A DNA stretch of 64,000 bases. Source: Scilla litardierei (Eukaryota > Streptophyta > Magnoliopsida > Asparagales > Asparagaceae). Below, one piece after another: positions 1-10,568 of the stretch; within the stretch, counting starts at the first letter, position 1; each line of letters begins with the position of its first letter. The stretch lies in NCBI GenBank assembly GCA_030789695.1, contig JAULAV010008678.1, forward strand, positions 62,001 through 126,000. Reading direction: 5' to 3'. The translations under genes were made by a program, and so were the position numbers. The notes below the pieces were generated by a model, which was given only the letters and a program-made list of their open reading frames with translations, was not told the DNA's origin and did not search any database.

Positions 1-548
1 CATCGACACTATGTAAAGGTTCAAATTGATAGACACATTTGCTTATGCACAATCTTATATTTAATTCTACCACTAGATGAAAAATGGATTTTGTTTTATT
101 TGTTTTTAAAATTCAAGTGGGGGATTGTAGAAACTTTTGAATTTTTCAAATGATTTTGTTTGTGTATACTCTCTCTTAGTTTTCCCTCCTTTTGCTTTAG
201 TCCCCAAGGTATACCACTCTTTTGTGAAAAATCGCTTCCATGTTCTGTGCTATCTTCTTTGTTTTTTCCGTACACAAATTCTTCTCTCAAATATTTTTGT
301 TCCCGAGCAATACTTCTTCGTTGGTGTGGTGTTTGTTATTGCCGATCATCTTCCAGTGCAGATGTGATCGTTGACAGATGAGATACTGGGCTGTTTTATC
401 CTGAGGACGGCTGGGATGTACACTGCTTGCACAAACTTGGGCCCGAAACATCGTAAAGAGGGCGACCTTGTCCGCGACTCGGCCCACCGCACTCGGTAAC
501 TACATTCATTTCGTTTAGGTTTCTTCAACAACAGGTTGTATCTAAACA
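1..548 (+). mobile_element. Copia element 3' end and internally deleted LTR (copy 1)
   Basis: Positions 1-125 are the end of a Ty1/copia internal region, finishing in a purine-rich tract (AAGTGGGGGA, about 115-124). An LTR follows from about 126 (TGTAGAAAC, where the copy at 59455 reads TGTTGGAAT). The same block recurs at 59331-60364 in the same orientation. This copy lacks the middle of the LTR: after TTTAGTCCCC it jumps to a short AAGGTATACCACTC stretch and then to the segment that lies just before TTCCATGTTCTGTGCT in the longer copy. The LTR end is uncertain and is placed near 548. It adjoins the 3' flank of the dioxygenase gene, as it does at the other end of the window. Confidence 0.75.
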
Positions 549-770
549 ACTTCACAACTTCGTCTTTTATAATGTAAGGGGGTTGAGAAAAAATGTCATG
601 GGTGACATTGGTATAAAGAAGAAGAAAATTCATATAGTCTGTCAAACTTCAGCATGACCATAATTCATGGGTCTGTTGGAACCCATCACCTTATTCACTG
701 GATTACATTTCAACAGGAACTATCAAGAGTACGTACTAGAATTCAGCTGATAACCATAGCTCGTCTCAAA

Positions 771-1881
771 TCACATGCCTGCAAGCCTGCAAAGAGCATC
801 ACCGATACACGCGTGGCTTAATTTACATAATTCACGGTATGAATACGGCTTGAACAGAGGAGGGTGCATCTCGTCGACCATCTCAGGCAGCGCCTCCACG
901 ATCGAGTCAGGCTTTGGAGCCAGAAACAACCCATAGGAGAGCCGGTCCTTCACTACACGTATGTTCACCTGATGAAATGTTGGGTGTAGCCTTCCGTTGG
1001 TCAAAGCCTGCATAAATCATTGGATCGTCAAAGCAGGGAGGCCGAAGTTACAGGAGGAGATCAGTCACTGACCCGTAGGGATTGGGCGACAAGGACGACG
1101 AAGTAATCTTTGCCAGGATCTACTTCGACCCAGTCTCCTTGATTGTTCCTGATCGTGAGACCGGACACGTCGTTCTGGCCGAGTACAGTGATGTAACCGG
1201 GATCGAAGTGCGCCGTAAGGCCGAGAGCCTGCCCTTCCGTCGCCGGAGTAGAGTATTTCGTCATGTAGACTGCACCATCGCTAGCCTCCATCAACGCTTC
1301 TTGATATTTCCCCAGTCCGTAGCCATCAAGGACCATGTTGGTGAGCACCCGAGTCAAGTCTGTCATCTTGCTGCCCATCGAGTGCACAGCATTGCTGAGA
1401 GAGACCCACAGATCGAGTAAAAGTAAATCGCAGAGAAGCGGCCGGGCGCATGATATAAGCAACAGAATGGGATTAGTTACCAGAATTCATCGTTCCCGTT
1501 GGGCCACAGGAGCCTGGTGAAAGCCTCGGCGTGTTCTTTCTGCTCGGCCTTCTCAACTCGGAAAGCTTCATAGAGCGGAAGAAAAGAGCTTTTCGCCAGA
1601 TACCTCGGAAATGCTTCGTCGAAGTTGCAGCTCGCGCTCCTGGTTTCGACAGGGAGGCTGAAGACGCCCTGCATCGCCTCGCACAGCCGTTCCCTGTCAT
1701 CGTTGGATATGGCGTCGTACTTCACCAAGAAATACCCATGCGTGTCCAGCGCTTCCTTGATCTCTTGGACGGCGAGCTTCCACTGCTCGCTTCCTTGTCT
1801 GAGCGCTTCGGGATCCTTCGTGAGATCGAGACGGGGAACTGCTGAGGCCGGGCTTGTGTTTGCGTTTGTGCTTGGATCCAT
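771..1881 (-). CDS. 2-oxoglutarate/Fe(II)-dependent dioxygenase, AOP/DAO-like (three exons)
   Basis: Exons on the minus strand are 1881..1481, 1394..1073 and 1007..771, with introns of 86 and 65 bp. The donors read GTAACT and GTCAGT and the acceptors end TCTCAG and ATGCAG. The spliced product is 319 residues, the usual length for plant AOP/DAO-type 2OGDs. The N-terminal DIOX_N region is about residues 13-133 and the double-stranded beta-helix about 150-290. Iron ligands are H196 and D198 (AHFDPG) and H253 (PTFHQV). R263 and S265 (RLS) fit the 2OG-binding RxS motif. The C-terminal part contains VDEMHPPLFKPYSY, typical of the family. Such cytosolic enzymes oxidise small metabolites or hormones; the substrate cannot be read from sequence. 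I chose the ATG at 1881 (MDPSTN) because it gives family length. An in-frame ATG at 1962 would add 27 unconserved residues. No frame break was seen. Confidence 0.87.
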
Positions 1882-2436
1882 CCTACTTTCGCTTGATACC
1901 GGTGAGTGAGAAGAAGGCAGAGAAGCGAGGATTTTATTCGGCAGGTCTACGGACGCACTCAATGGGGTCGGCTGCTTTTGTGTGGCGGATAGACGGACAG
2001 TCAGCCAAGTGATATTAATACTGAGTTGGTGGCTCTTTGTCCTTGGGCAACTTGCTCGTTGGGGACACTCGTACGTTCATGCACTCGTCGGCACGGCCTG
2101 TCTGGCATAGGCGGTGACCACGTTAGCGTGACACGCGATCTGGAGAGAACTATTGCCACGTTTGTGCTTGGATCCATATTGACACAGAGGGGCCCGAGTA
2201 CTAAATTGACAAGGTGGGCCCGAGTACTGAACGACATCTTTACCAAGAGTCTCAGAGCGGATCTTTTTAAACTTCTACGGGCCAAACTGTTCGATACACT
2301 GAACCACATGTTGTAAAGATTATAATGAAAATATACTAAATCCCGCAAAAACCGGGATCACATCAATGACATTCAATGCTAATTGTGTCTCGTTACAACG
2401 AACCACATCTTATAAAGATCTGCGGTTATTAGTTAC
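1882..2436 (-). promoter_or_regulatory. Upstream region of the dioxygenase gene
   Basis: This is the 5' flank of the 2OGD gene, up to the Tat LTR that starts at 2437. Part of it (about 2050-2260) recurs in degenerate form at 4530-4690. A local duplication of GGGCCCGAGTACT at about 2190 and 2217 is also present. The string TTTGTGCTTGGATCCAT occurs both at the likely start codon (about 1866-1882) and upstream at about 2160-2176. No convincing TATA box was fixed; minus-strand AT-rich stretches at about 2318-2340 are candidates. Confidence 0.4.
2050..2260. repeat. Direct repeat, copy 1 (2OGD upstream segment)
   Basis: Shared landmarks with 4530-4690, in the same order, are CTTGCTC, GTCGGC, GGCATA.GCGGTGACCA, CGATCTGGAGAGAACTATT and GGGCCCGAGTACTGAACGA. 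The two copies lie on either side of the truncated Tat element. Confidence 0.7.
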
Positions 2437-3176
2437 TGTTGGTTCACGGTACGGCCCACGAAACGGCGTCAAGATATGCTGCCCATTTAGAGTCTACGAC
2501 CCGCAATCCGCCATTAAGGCAGAGTAATACTCAGTCAAGCGAACGACTCACTCGGCCGTTAGATTCCCGCTGATACTCAGGGAGGAGTTAATGAGACCGA
2601 GTAAATAGGCGGCTGTTATCATCAATCCCAGAGAAGATCCTACCCAATTCAATGATGGACGGTTATTCGTGTTTGACAGACCAACATCTATAAATACCCG
2701 AAAGGACAATGCTAAAAGGGTTCCAACTCCCGAGGTACGAGATCTGATACTCTAAGATTACACACTTTATCTTATATTTCTTCTACAAAAGAGTTTGCGA
2801 GGCTAAACCTGAGACGAGCCTTCGTGGGTCGATCTCAGCTGCTCCCAGCTCCCTCCCCTCTCTTAAGTCCCATTCTATCTTAAGCATCGGAGGGGATTTG
2901 GGTCGGGACCCAGATCCGATCCCCATGACGCTTCCTTGTGGTGCAGATCTTCGAATCACAATCCTACGAGAAGGTCATGCCTAAGCTGCTCAACATCGAT
3001 CGACCGAGGCTCGATCCGTTTGAGGGTCGAACAAGCACCGCAAGTCATCCATGATCCATCAACGACCCCGGTTCTTCCAACATAGGGTCCCACTCAACCG
3101 ATAGTCAAGGCTCCGACTCAGCAAGAAAGGATCCACGTCAGCATCTTAATTGTTTCGGTCATTTTTGGCCTTAACA
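2437..3176 (+). repeat. 5' LTR of Tat element 1
   Basis: It begins TGTTGGTTCACGG and ends GGCCTTAACA, 740 bp. It has a TATAAATA box at 2689-2696. The blocks GGGTCGATCTCAGCTG and AAGCATCGGAGGGGATTTGG are shared with the LTRs at 35119, 57027 and 58322. TTGGCATCGTCTATGGGAA just downstream resembles the TGGCGCCGTCTGTGGGAA primer site of Tat-lineage elements, with mutations. Confidence 0.8.
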
Positions 3177-3234
3177 GTTTGGCATCGTCTATGGGAAACA
3201 AAGTCAACATCACACTCAACAAATCATATCGATT

Positions 3235-4511
3235 ATGTCGACTCACCCATCAACATCCTCCGGAGATGCCTTAGAGCCACCCAGCATCAATACCTTCAAT
3301 ATGATAATGGGAGGTCCACCGCACCTGGAGCTATCAGCCTCACTCCAAAACCCTTACGCCGGAAGGTTGATGACAATATCCGTGGGTAGAAAACGCCCTA
3401 GAGAATCTACACCTCATATATCCTACTCAGATGAAGACCTAGGGGGTATAGAATGGCCACATGATGATGCCATCGTCATCGTTGCGACCATCAACGAGGT
3501 TACCGTGAAGAGATTACCCATCGACATGGGGAGCTCGTGCGATGTGCTTTTCTTCACCACTTTGGAGAGAATAAGGCTGTCTTCAACGAAGTTGAGGCCT
3601 TGTCCGTGACCTCTTGTGGGTTTCACCGGGCATTCTGCCCCAGTAGCATGCATCATTATCCTACCAGTGACCCTTGGTACGTATCCACGACAGGTCACTC
3701 GCCTGACCAACTTCATAGTGGTGAAGATCAACTCATCGTACAACGGAATCATTGGCAGACCGTTGCTCAACGCTATAGAAGCAGTATTCTCGATCTTCCT
3801 TCAAATGATCAAATTCCAAACTCCTGAGGGAGTTGGAAAGGCGAGAGGGAATCAGAAGCAAGCTCAGTCGTGTTACCTTCTGTCCACCGCTTTGAGAAGG
3901 GTGGGACAGACAGACCTAGTTGATTACAAGGGCGAGGATCAACGACTCGCAGTAGTCGAAGAGACGGAGAGCATCCTGATCTCTAAAGAGGAAGAAAATA
4001 CCGTCTCCATCGGGTCGATGCTCCCCTTCGACCTAAGGGAGCAGTTGATCGCTTTCTTGAGAGAACATGCAGACATTTTCGCCTGGTCCCTGAGGGATAT
4101 GCCCGACATCAACCCCCAGGTAATATCCCACAAACTGGAAGTCGACCCAACTTCCAAACCCATGAATCAGAAGAAGAGGAATATGGGAGGCAAAAAGATG
4201 AAGGCCGCGGTCGAGAAAATGGATCGGTTTCTGGAGGTTGGCTTCATTCGAGAGGTTAAATACCCTGAATGACTCTCGAATGTCGTGACGGTGAAAAGGG
4301 CGAACTGCAAATGGCGAATGTGCATCGACTTCACCGATCTCAACAAAGCCTGACCGAAATATAGTTACCCCTTGCCCCGGATCGACCATCTGGTCGACAA
4401 TGCCTCGGGCTATGAACTCTTGAGCTTCATGGATGCTTTTTCGGGATACAACCAGATCCAAATGTCCCCAAAGGACGAGGAAAAGACTTCTTTCATCACT
4501 GATCGAGGTAT
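3235..4511 (+). pseudogene. Tat-type gag-pol remnant (aspartic protease, start of RT)
   Basis: The translation carries the Tat protease region (EVTVKRLPIDMGSSCDVLF near 3497-3553, where the family has D[NST]GSS), then GFTGHSAPVACIIILPVTLG and NSSYNGIIGRPLLNAI. RT begins with VDPTSKPMNQKKRNM, IDFTDLNKA, YPLPRIDHLVDNASGYELL and FMDAFSGYNQIQM. A frameshift near 3600 and stop codons (for example after NKA, and at 4270) break the frame. Sequence ends at TSFITDRGIF, so the catalytic YIDD block, RNase H and integrase are absent. Confidence 0.82.
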
Positions 4512-4900
4512 TTTTTTGTTGTTGAACTTGCTCTTTTTTGTTGTTGGGGGGAGGGTGCGTCGGCGCAACCTGTCGGCATAAGCGGTGACCATGTTAGCAT
4601 AACACACGATCTGGAGAGAACTATTACCAACTTTGTTCATATTAAATTGACAAGAGGGGCCCGAGTACTGAACGAAATCTTGGACAGTAACATTCGATTT
4701 TGGATTTAACTCTGTTTTAAAGGGGAAATTATTCTGTTGTGACATACCGTTAGACTTTAAACGGAACTCAATTGATTCTGATTTGAACATAAGTTTAATT
4801 ACCACGGATTTAGAGTATATTGTTAGAATTTAAATAGAAATGAACTCAATGAACTATTAAGGTTTAATACATGTTATTTCAGGGTGTTTTCTTACCGCAT
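4512..4900. other. Second copy of 2OGD upstream segment plus AT-rich unassigned DNA
   Basis: Positions 4530-4690 are a degenerate copy of 2050-2260. After that, to about 4900, the DNA is AT-rich with no coding signal or recognised repeat. No gene is seen. Confidence 0.6.
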
Positions 4901-5503
4901 GTTGGTAGTACGGAGGTCCGAAGGTCTGCGCTGATGCGGAAGACATAAGAGACCTTCGACATCCATCAGCCGAGCGGACTCTGATGCGGGGACACTTGGA
5001 TCCAAGCGAGGCAGCACAAAAGTAAAGTTTCGATGGGTCAATGACCTCCGGGATCAGTCAGACGAATGGACTGTTGGGACGAGGATGTTCGGGTCCGGGC
5101 GATGGCACGTCGAAGGGAAGCTTCGGCGGTGGTGACGTCACTTCGGATCTGCAAAACGAAGAGCTCGTCACGGGGGGTCGGACCTTGGTTCTGACCAAGT
5201 CCCATCCGATGTCTCAGATCTAGTCTGAAGGATGCTCGATGGTATCGAGTATGGTTCACAGAGAGACCAATACGCGAGTCCTCAGGCCGAGCTGTTGAGG
5301 AGAAAGTGTAAAGTGGAAGAAGGTGTAAGGTTTTGTATTGTTTTACATCCCTCCTAGATTTCGAAGCCCCCATTAAAAATGCTACCTCCTGGCCTTCATA
5401 TAGGCGAGCCATCACCCCTCTCGTCTTCAAGGCCATGAAGAGGCTTTAATGGCGTCCTTGATGACGACATGCTAATAAGGAAGTGTTGACCCCTGATTGT
5501 CGC
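4900..5503 (-). repeat. Tat-type LTR remnant, inverted
   Basis: Read on the minus strand, the order CTATATGAAGG (TATA-like region), GACTTGGTCAGAACCAAGGT, CCGACCCCCCGTGACGA and TTTTGCAGATC matches the layout of the plus-strand Tat LTRs (TATAAATA, then GGGTCGGGACCCAGATC, then GTGGTGCAGATC). Boundaries are approximate. The 132-codon minus-strand ORF here is a by-product of the LTR, not a gene. Confidence 0.5.
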
Positions 5504-6384
5504 TGTTACGCCCTAAAGGCTGGCCTAGTTGATAAAGGCCCACTCAAATAGCCCATCAACAATCCTCATCAGTGAGGGCCAGTTCGCCAAAGCTAAGGAG
5601 AGATCATCGAGAATCAAAGCAGTGCGCCCTTGCGAACTGCCAAGCTCGCCCAAGCAGAGCGGCAGGCTTGTCATCCGAGTCGAAGAGAAGAGCCCTCCGG
5701 TTGACCGCACACGCTAGCTCGCTCTAGTGTAGCTTGCCTCAGAGGTAGTTCGCCTACCTCTCTGCCCAGAAGTAGTCTGTCCAAGAAGGGAGGCGAACCG
5801 CCACAAACATTACTGCTAGTCTCACTACAGACAAAGTCTAACAAAAGCATGCCTAGCCGCTTCACCGCCTGACAGCCTGCCGAAAGTGTGCCTGACATTT
5901 ACGGCTCTGACAGCCTGATGCACCTGACACCTCCTGACACCATTAATGTGATAAATATCACTGACACAACTCCTCTACCTATCGCTTCAGCACTCGAGTG
6001 CTAGCTGGGTGGATTCGACAGCTGGCAGGATAGCGAGCAACCGCCTCTCAGCCCTATAAATACCCCCTCTCCTCCAACAAGGAGGGGGTTGGTTGGTTGG
6101 TGAGTCAAAACCTCTAACACATCTACTTCTACTCAAGGCCGAATATCCTCCACATATTCGTGCCTTCCACTCTAGTCCACCGTGCCAACGCCGATCCGCC
6201 ACTAAGATCGCACTGCATGTCCGACATTCTCCATATAAGTCACATACTGACTTAGGAATCAGAGTGGTTATAGGCGGACAACCTGCCCAGCCTTTCTAAC
6301 GGGTTGCTCACCTTGCAGGAAGTTCGCCCCAGCTGTAAACGGACGTGCAACCTGCGGCGACCTTTGTCAACTGGCGAGCGACCT

Positions 6385-8218
6385 TGCCTCGTCTCAAATG
6401 ATGTGAGCACTACTCCCAAGCGCAGGAGATCGAACAAGTAATATCCTGGTGAGTCCAGGTATCGAATCCACTGGACAACTGACCTGCAAAACCACGAACT
6501 TCAGTCTGTAAAGAGTAATAATATGATAATGACCTATCACCTAAAGATATAAGGATATGGTTTCAAGGGTTTAAAAGAATACGAGAAAATCCTAAGATAA
6601 CTACGGGGAAGGCAATATTGGGGTATCAATACGAAGAGAATGTGTTGGTTGTGATTTCGTTGGAATCAATGCAATCAATGATTATCAATACCTTTTCTAT
6701 AACTCAAAGTTTCGTCCGATCAGGGCACGAGAGCGTCGGAAAATATTACGATAAACGAACATCGAAAAAGTTCCTTAAGTACGCATACAATACTAGTCTC
6801 ATGAGGAAAATAAACTTATGTGTCTGTAAAGATCACCACGAGTACGTCTGCAAAGATCGTATTCGATCCAAGTACACCCACAACGAATATACTTGAAAAA
6901 TACATGTAGAAACTAGTAAAATACGCGATATAACGTGCAAATTAGGGCGAAAAGATATTCAAATCAGAGATTTCAGAGTTCTAACATCATCACAACCAGC
7001 ACATGAGGGTATTAGCCACGCATGGAGGGTAGAGAATCAATATTCATAGCCTAATACATCATCAATACATCAAAATACGGGCTAAATACGCCAAATACAA
7101 GGTAAAGTTTAGAATTTTATCACCAATTCTCTCCAATTGAACCCCAAACTCCTTCAGATACTAGATCTAGCCTCTGTTCTCAGGGCTCCCAAATTTGGTG
7201 GCGAAATACGGCTCCTAGAGCCCTCAATAGGCCAGAATACGCCACAAAACCCTAGAAATACGTTATATACTAACATTACGGGTTTTAAGATGCTATCGGG
7301 TTCGAAACCGCAATCCGATTAGTCGGCGCAAATATCAGCCATCGGATCCATGCGGGATTCGACGAGGGTCCGCCACGTGGGCTTCAAAAATCTCGCGCCT
7401 GCTCCGCTTCGATCGCTTCGGGTTCCATTCGGATTTTTATGGACCGTAGGATCTTCGATCAGCGGCTAAGGATGGGCCACGTTGCCCCAGGATTGTGCGC
7501 TCCGCTCCACTGAGTTAAGCGTACGTCGTCCGTTCGATCTCGCGGTGATTCGCTGCGATGACGCCACGTGTACAAGAATCCCGCTCGCTTCGATCCAAGC
7601 TGATTCCGATGCGGGGTAATTGTGATCCGTACGGTCGCAAATCGACCTCCTAGACAAGGCCACGTCGCTCCCAGTTGTTTGCCGTTCGATTAGTAAGCAA
7701 CGCTCTCGATTGAGCCACGTTGCCAAGCCATTTTCTTCAGCGATTTCGAATTTGGGACGCAGCTGGGCCTTAGGATCTCAATCGGACGGTCATTAGGCGG
7801 CCGCGTCTCCTCTTGATCATGCGCCGCTCGATTGAGCGTGCGCCGTTGCGATTGCGCCACGTGGCCACGCCTGGCGGAGCGGGCGTATACGAAAGTGTAT
7901 TCCGCGCGTATTTGCGTATTTTCGTGCATATTTCTCCATTTAAAGTGTATTCTGCATTCAAAAATTCACAGTAATTAGCACAGATCTCAAAAAAATACAA
8001 ATAAATAGTCGTTGGAATCGTGAGATCGAGACCAAGTCATGAAAAATATACAAAGGCAGAAATACACACTAAAATTCATACTTTGTGCACAAATCAATGG
8101 TTTGGTCTAATAAATAATGATATACAAAATACGAACGTATTAGAGACCGGTTAAGCATCATATGAGCACAAAATAGGGCTAAATGGGGGGTTAAATATAC
8201 AATATTCAACCCGAATCA
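6385..8218 (-). repeat. 3' LTR of the 6-kb Athila-like element
   Basis: 1834 bp, TGCCTCGTC...CCGAATCA on the plus strand. It has three CCACGTG G-box cores (7373-7380, 7564-7570, 7857-7866) and further CCACGTT/CCACGTC sites near 7477, 7661 and 7714. Short ORFs inside it recur in the partner LTR and are not genes. Confidence 0.9.
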
Positions 8219-9264
8219 CACACCCAACTAGCGATTTGCTAGTCCCTAGCAAAAAGAGCGATAAATACGGATGATTAGTAAAATAATAAATTCTATCAAT
8301 TGCTTATGGTGTGGCTCAATAGTACGCTTTCCAACATGATTTAGACTATCAATATACACAACCCATGAACAAGATCTATCACATGATATTTTCTCTAATT
8401 TAATTTGAATAAATAACATGCACGCATCGTTTTGCGCAAGCGAAAGTATAACACGTCGTTATATTCTAGTCCTCTCATTTCCAAGGAATTGGCCTATCAA
8501 AACAATCATTCAAAACATGAGTATTGAAGTTGCTTAGTATATTCACCATTTTTGTTTCTTTTCCTTTTTCTTTTCTTTTATTAGTTCCGCATAACGCGCA
8601 TAAAGCAACATTTGCGGAAAAATGTATAACTTGGATGGCTCCATCAAATGAGTGAGTTTCCGGTCAATGGCTCCCAAATCAGACGATAATATGGCATTAG
8701 GCCAAAAAGGACCACTCGGACTGTACTACTCGAGCCAACCAAGTTATTTATTTAGTGACACACTTATTCATTTCATTTTTTTGCTGTTTCTTCATCTTTT
8801 TCACTTTTTTAAGCAACTCAACACCCATAAATATGAAACATAAACATTAGTAGCAATGACCAAATTCCTCTTCAACTTGAAGACTATTCTAATAAATCGT
8901 GTATACTTAAGCTTTTTCATCACATTAGCATGCATGAAATAAATTCAAACTATTTCGAGATATTAATCATGGAAATTGAAAATTTTCATGAATAGCATAT
9001 TAATAGTAATTCCATGAAGGAAAAAAAATAACTCTAGCCATAAACAATTTTTAGAACTCAATTAATGCATAATCATCCGTCTTTGTGGTATATGAAGGAG
9101 TTTTAAAAGATGAGATTGGTGGTTTATTCTTTTCTTTTGCCTTGTTTTTGAAAAAAAATCCTAAGGTCTCATACACACCCCCCAACTAAAGATGGACATT
9201 GTCCTCAATGTCAAAAGGGGTACGAGTTTATTCAAAGCAAAGCATCCTGGAAAGCATATAAAAT
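8219..9264 (-). other. 3' untranslated internal part of the 6-kb element
   Basis: AT-rich, with no ORF of interest. The minus strand has a purine-rich tract next to the 3' LTR (about 8219-8227) and a second one at about 9176-9186 (TTAGTTGGGGGGTGTG) beside GACATTGAGGACAATGTCC. I have seen that arrangement in other Athila-type elements. Confidence 0.5.
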
Positions 9265-10422
9265 CTACACTAATGGAAAGAACACACCGTGGTCAAATGG
9301 AGGATCACGGATCTTTAATGGTGGAGGAAGTTGTTCAATTTGCTCCTTGCGCTCCTCGGCAAGTGTCCTTCCTCCAAAAGCTAAATTGGACTCCAGCAAC
9401 GTAACTCCCAACATCTCCATAAGCTGTTCACCTGTATCCTGCAAGAGATGAGTTATGTCAGTCCAAATTAGTTTAAAATTCCTTTCAACAAAAGTATTCC
9501 ATATGTAGTCATCAAAATAGGTGAAATAAATTAAAGAATGTTGACGACTACTCCCTGAAGGATATGCACTACTCTCGGTATGATGCTCGATCATTGGGGA
9601 GAGGGGTAAATGATTTTGGGAAAAAACTGGGGGAGGGAATGGTTCGGGCCCAATAGCGATGGTCTTTAAACTCATGTCCCTAGTCGTCTCCTCATCCTGT
9701 TCATCCAAAAATGCTAGCTCGTCCTCTCTTTTGCACACACTTCCCGCCATGTCAATGTTTTCATTCGTGACTTCATCGTGGCATGGCTCGCTCGGTATAC
9801 CTGCAATAGAAGATGAACTCAAATTAGATTTTGGAAATTGAATTTCAAAAGAAGTATTTTCTTCTACGCAAGCGGCAATCAGAGTAAGATTTTCAATAGA
9901 TTGCTGAATTTGCCCACTCCGAGCAAGGAAGTTCTCTTGGAATTGAAGGGATGTAGCCTCCTGTGTCTGAATGAGCAAGTAAACTTCCTCTTTCAAGAAT
10001 TGCAATGATACGTCGACGCTTTGCTCCCCTTGATCAAGGCTTGAAGGCTTCATTGAATCGCACTCTGAAGTCTCTTTCATGATTTCTTCATTCTCTTGTA
10101 AAGACTCCATGTAATTCCACGCCTCTGTCGGCGCCATGACTCCCAAGAATTCCTGCAGCTGTGGTCGTAGTCCACCTAGGAAGGACTCCATAAGTTCTTT
10201 CTTTGTAAACCCATGCTGCGGATAGCTCGATATTATTTCTGTGAACCTCCTCCAGGCCTGAAAGAAAGTTTCACAATCATTCTGATTAAAACCAACAATC
10301 TTAAGCTTCTCCTTCATATGTTTGTGTGCAATATCGTACTCTGCATCATACTCATTGTTTGTGCGATAAAAATTCATGTATTTTATAAACTCAATACCCT
10401 CCATCGATTCCACATCCTCCAT
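9265..10422 (-). CDS. Gag-like protein of the 6-kb Athila-like element
   Basis: An uninterrupted 385-codon ORF. Residues about 35-105 match the retrotransposon gag pattern: FQAWRRFTEIISSYPQHGF, then LMESFLGGLRPQLQEFL, parallel to the Athila EAWxxFKxLxxxCPHHG and NFYNGL blocks. The C-terminal two thirds is acidic and Gln/Glu-rich without a zinc knuckle, and I do not recognise it. No protease or polymerase follows. The ORF starts about 120 bases after the primer site on the minus strand, as expected for gag. It is probably mobilised only with proteins supplied by other elements. Confidence 0.75.
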   Translation of the reverse strand: MEDVESMEGIEFIKYMNFYRTNNEYDAEYDIAHKHMKEKLKIVGFNQNDCETFFQAWRRFTEIISSYPQHGFTKKELMESFLGGLRPQLQEFLGVMAPTEAWNYMESLQENEEIMKETSECDSMKPSSLDQGEQSVDVSLQFLKEEVYLLIQTQEATSLQFQENFLARSGQIQQSIENLTLIAACVEENTSFEIQFPKSNLSSSSIAGIPSEPCHDEVTNENIDMAGSVCKREDELAFLDEQDEETTRDMSLKTIAIGPEPFPPPVFSQNHLPLSPMIEHHTESSAYPSGSSRQHSLIYFTYFDDYIWNTFVERNFKLIWTDITHLLQDTGEQLMEMLGVTLLESNLAFGGRTLAEERKEQIEQLPPPLKIRDPPFDHGVFFPLV

Positions 10423-10544
10423 TTTTTTGAAATTTTTTTATAAAGAGAAAAAAAACTAATAAAAAAATCCTTAACTATAAGATGGAAGGATCTCACCGAA
10501 TGTTCCTCCAAACGAACTGAAATCGTAGCTTGCAAGTACTGTTA

Positions 10545-10562
10545 TCCCCGGCAAAGGCGCCA
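10545..10562 (-). other. Primer binding site of the 6-kb element
   Basis: The minus strand reads TGGCGCCTTTGCCGGGGA six bases after the 5' LTR. It fits the 3' end of plant tRNA-Asp with one mismatch relative to TGGCGCCGTTGCCGGGGA. Confidence 0.8.
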
Positions 10563-10568
10563 AAAACT

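Larger units (their letters stand above)
2437..4511 (+). mobile_element. Tat-type Ty3/gypsy element 1, 3'-truncated
   Basis: A 5' LTR (2437-3176) is followed by a primer-binding-site-like sequence at 3179-3197 and a decayed gag-pol fragment. Homology stops inside the RT domain at about 4511, where 2OGD-upstream-like sequence resumes. There is no 3' LTR, so no target-site duplication can be checked. Its coding remnants align with the same region of Tat element 3 (35119-57815). Confidence 0.8.

Noticed and set aside
2001..2348. Minus-strand 115-codon ORF containing MDPSTN as an upstream dioxygenase exon
   Set aside because: Only about 17 bases around the start codon are shared with the real exon 1; the rest is upstream sequence without dioxygenase similarity.
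6618..6896. 92-codon ORF duplicated at 10802-11080 as a conserved gene pair
   Set aside because: The two copies are the same place in the two LTRs of one element.
9192..9404. Plus-strand ORF overlapping the gag-like gene
   Set aside because: It is a shadow of the 385-codon minus-strand ORF and a 3' UTR tract, with no independent support.
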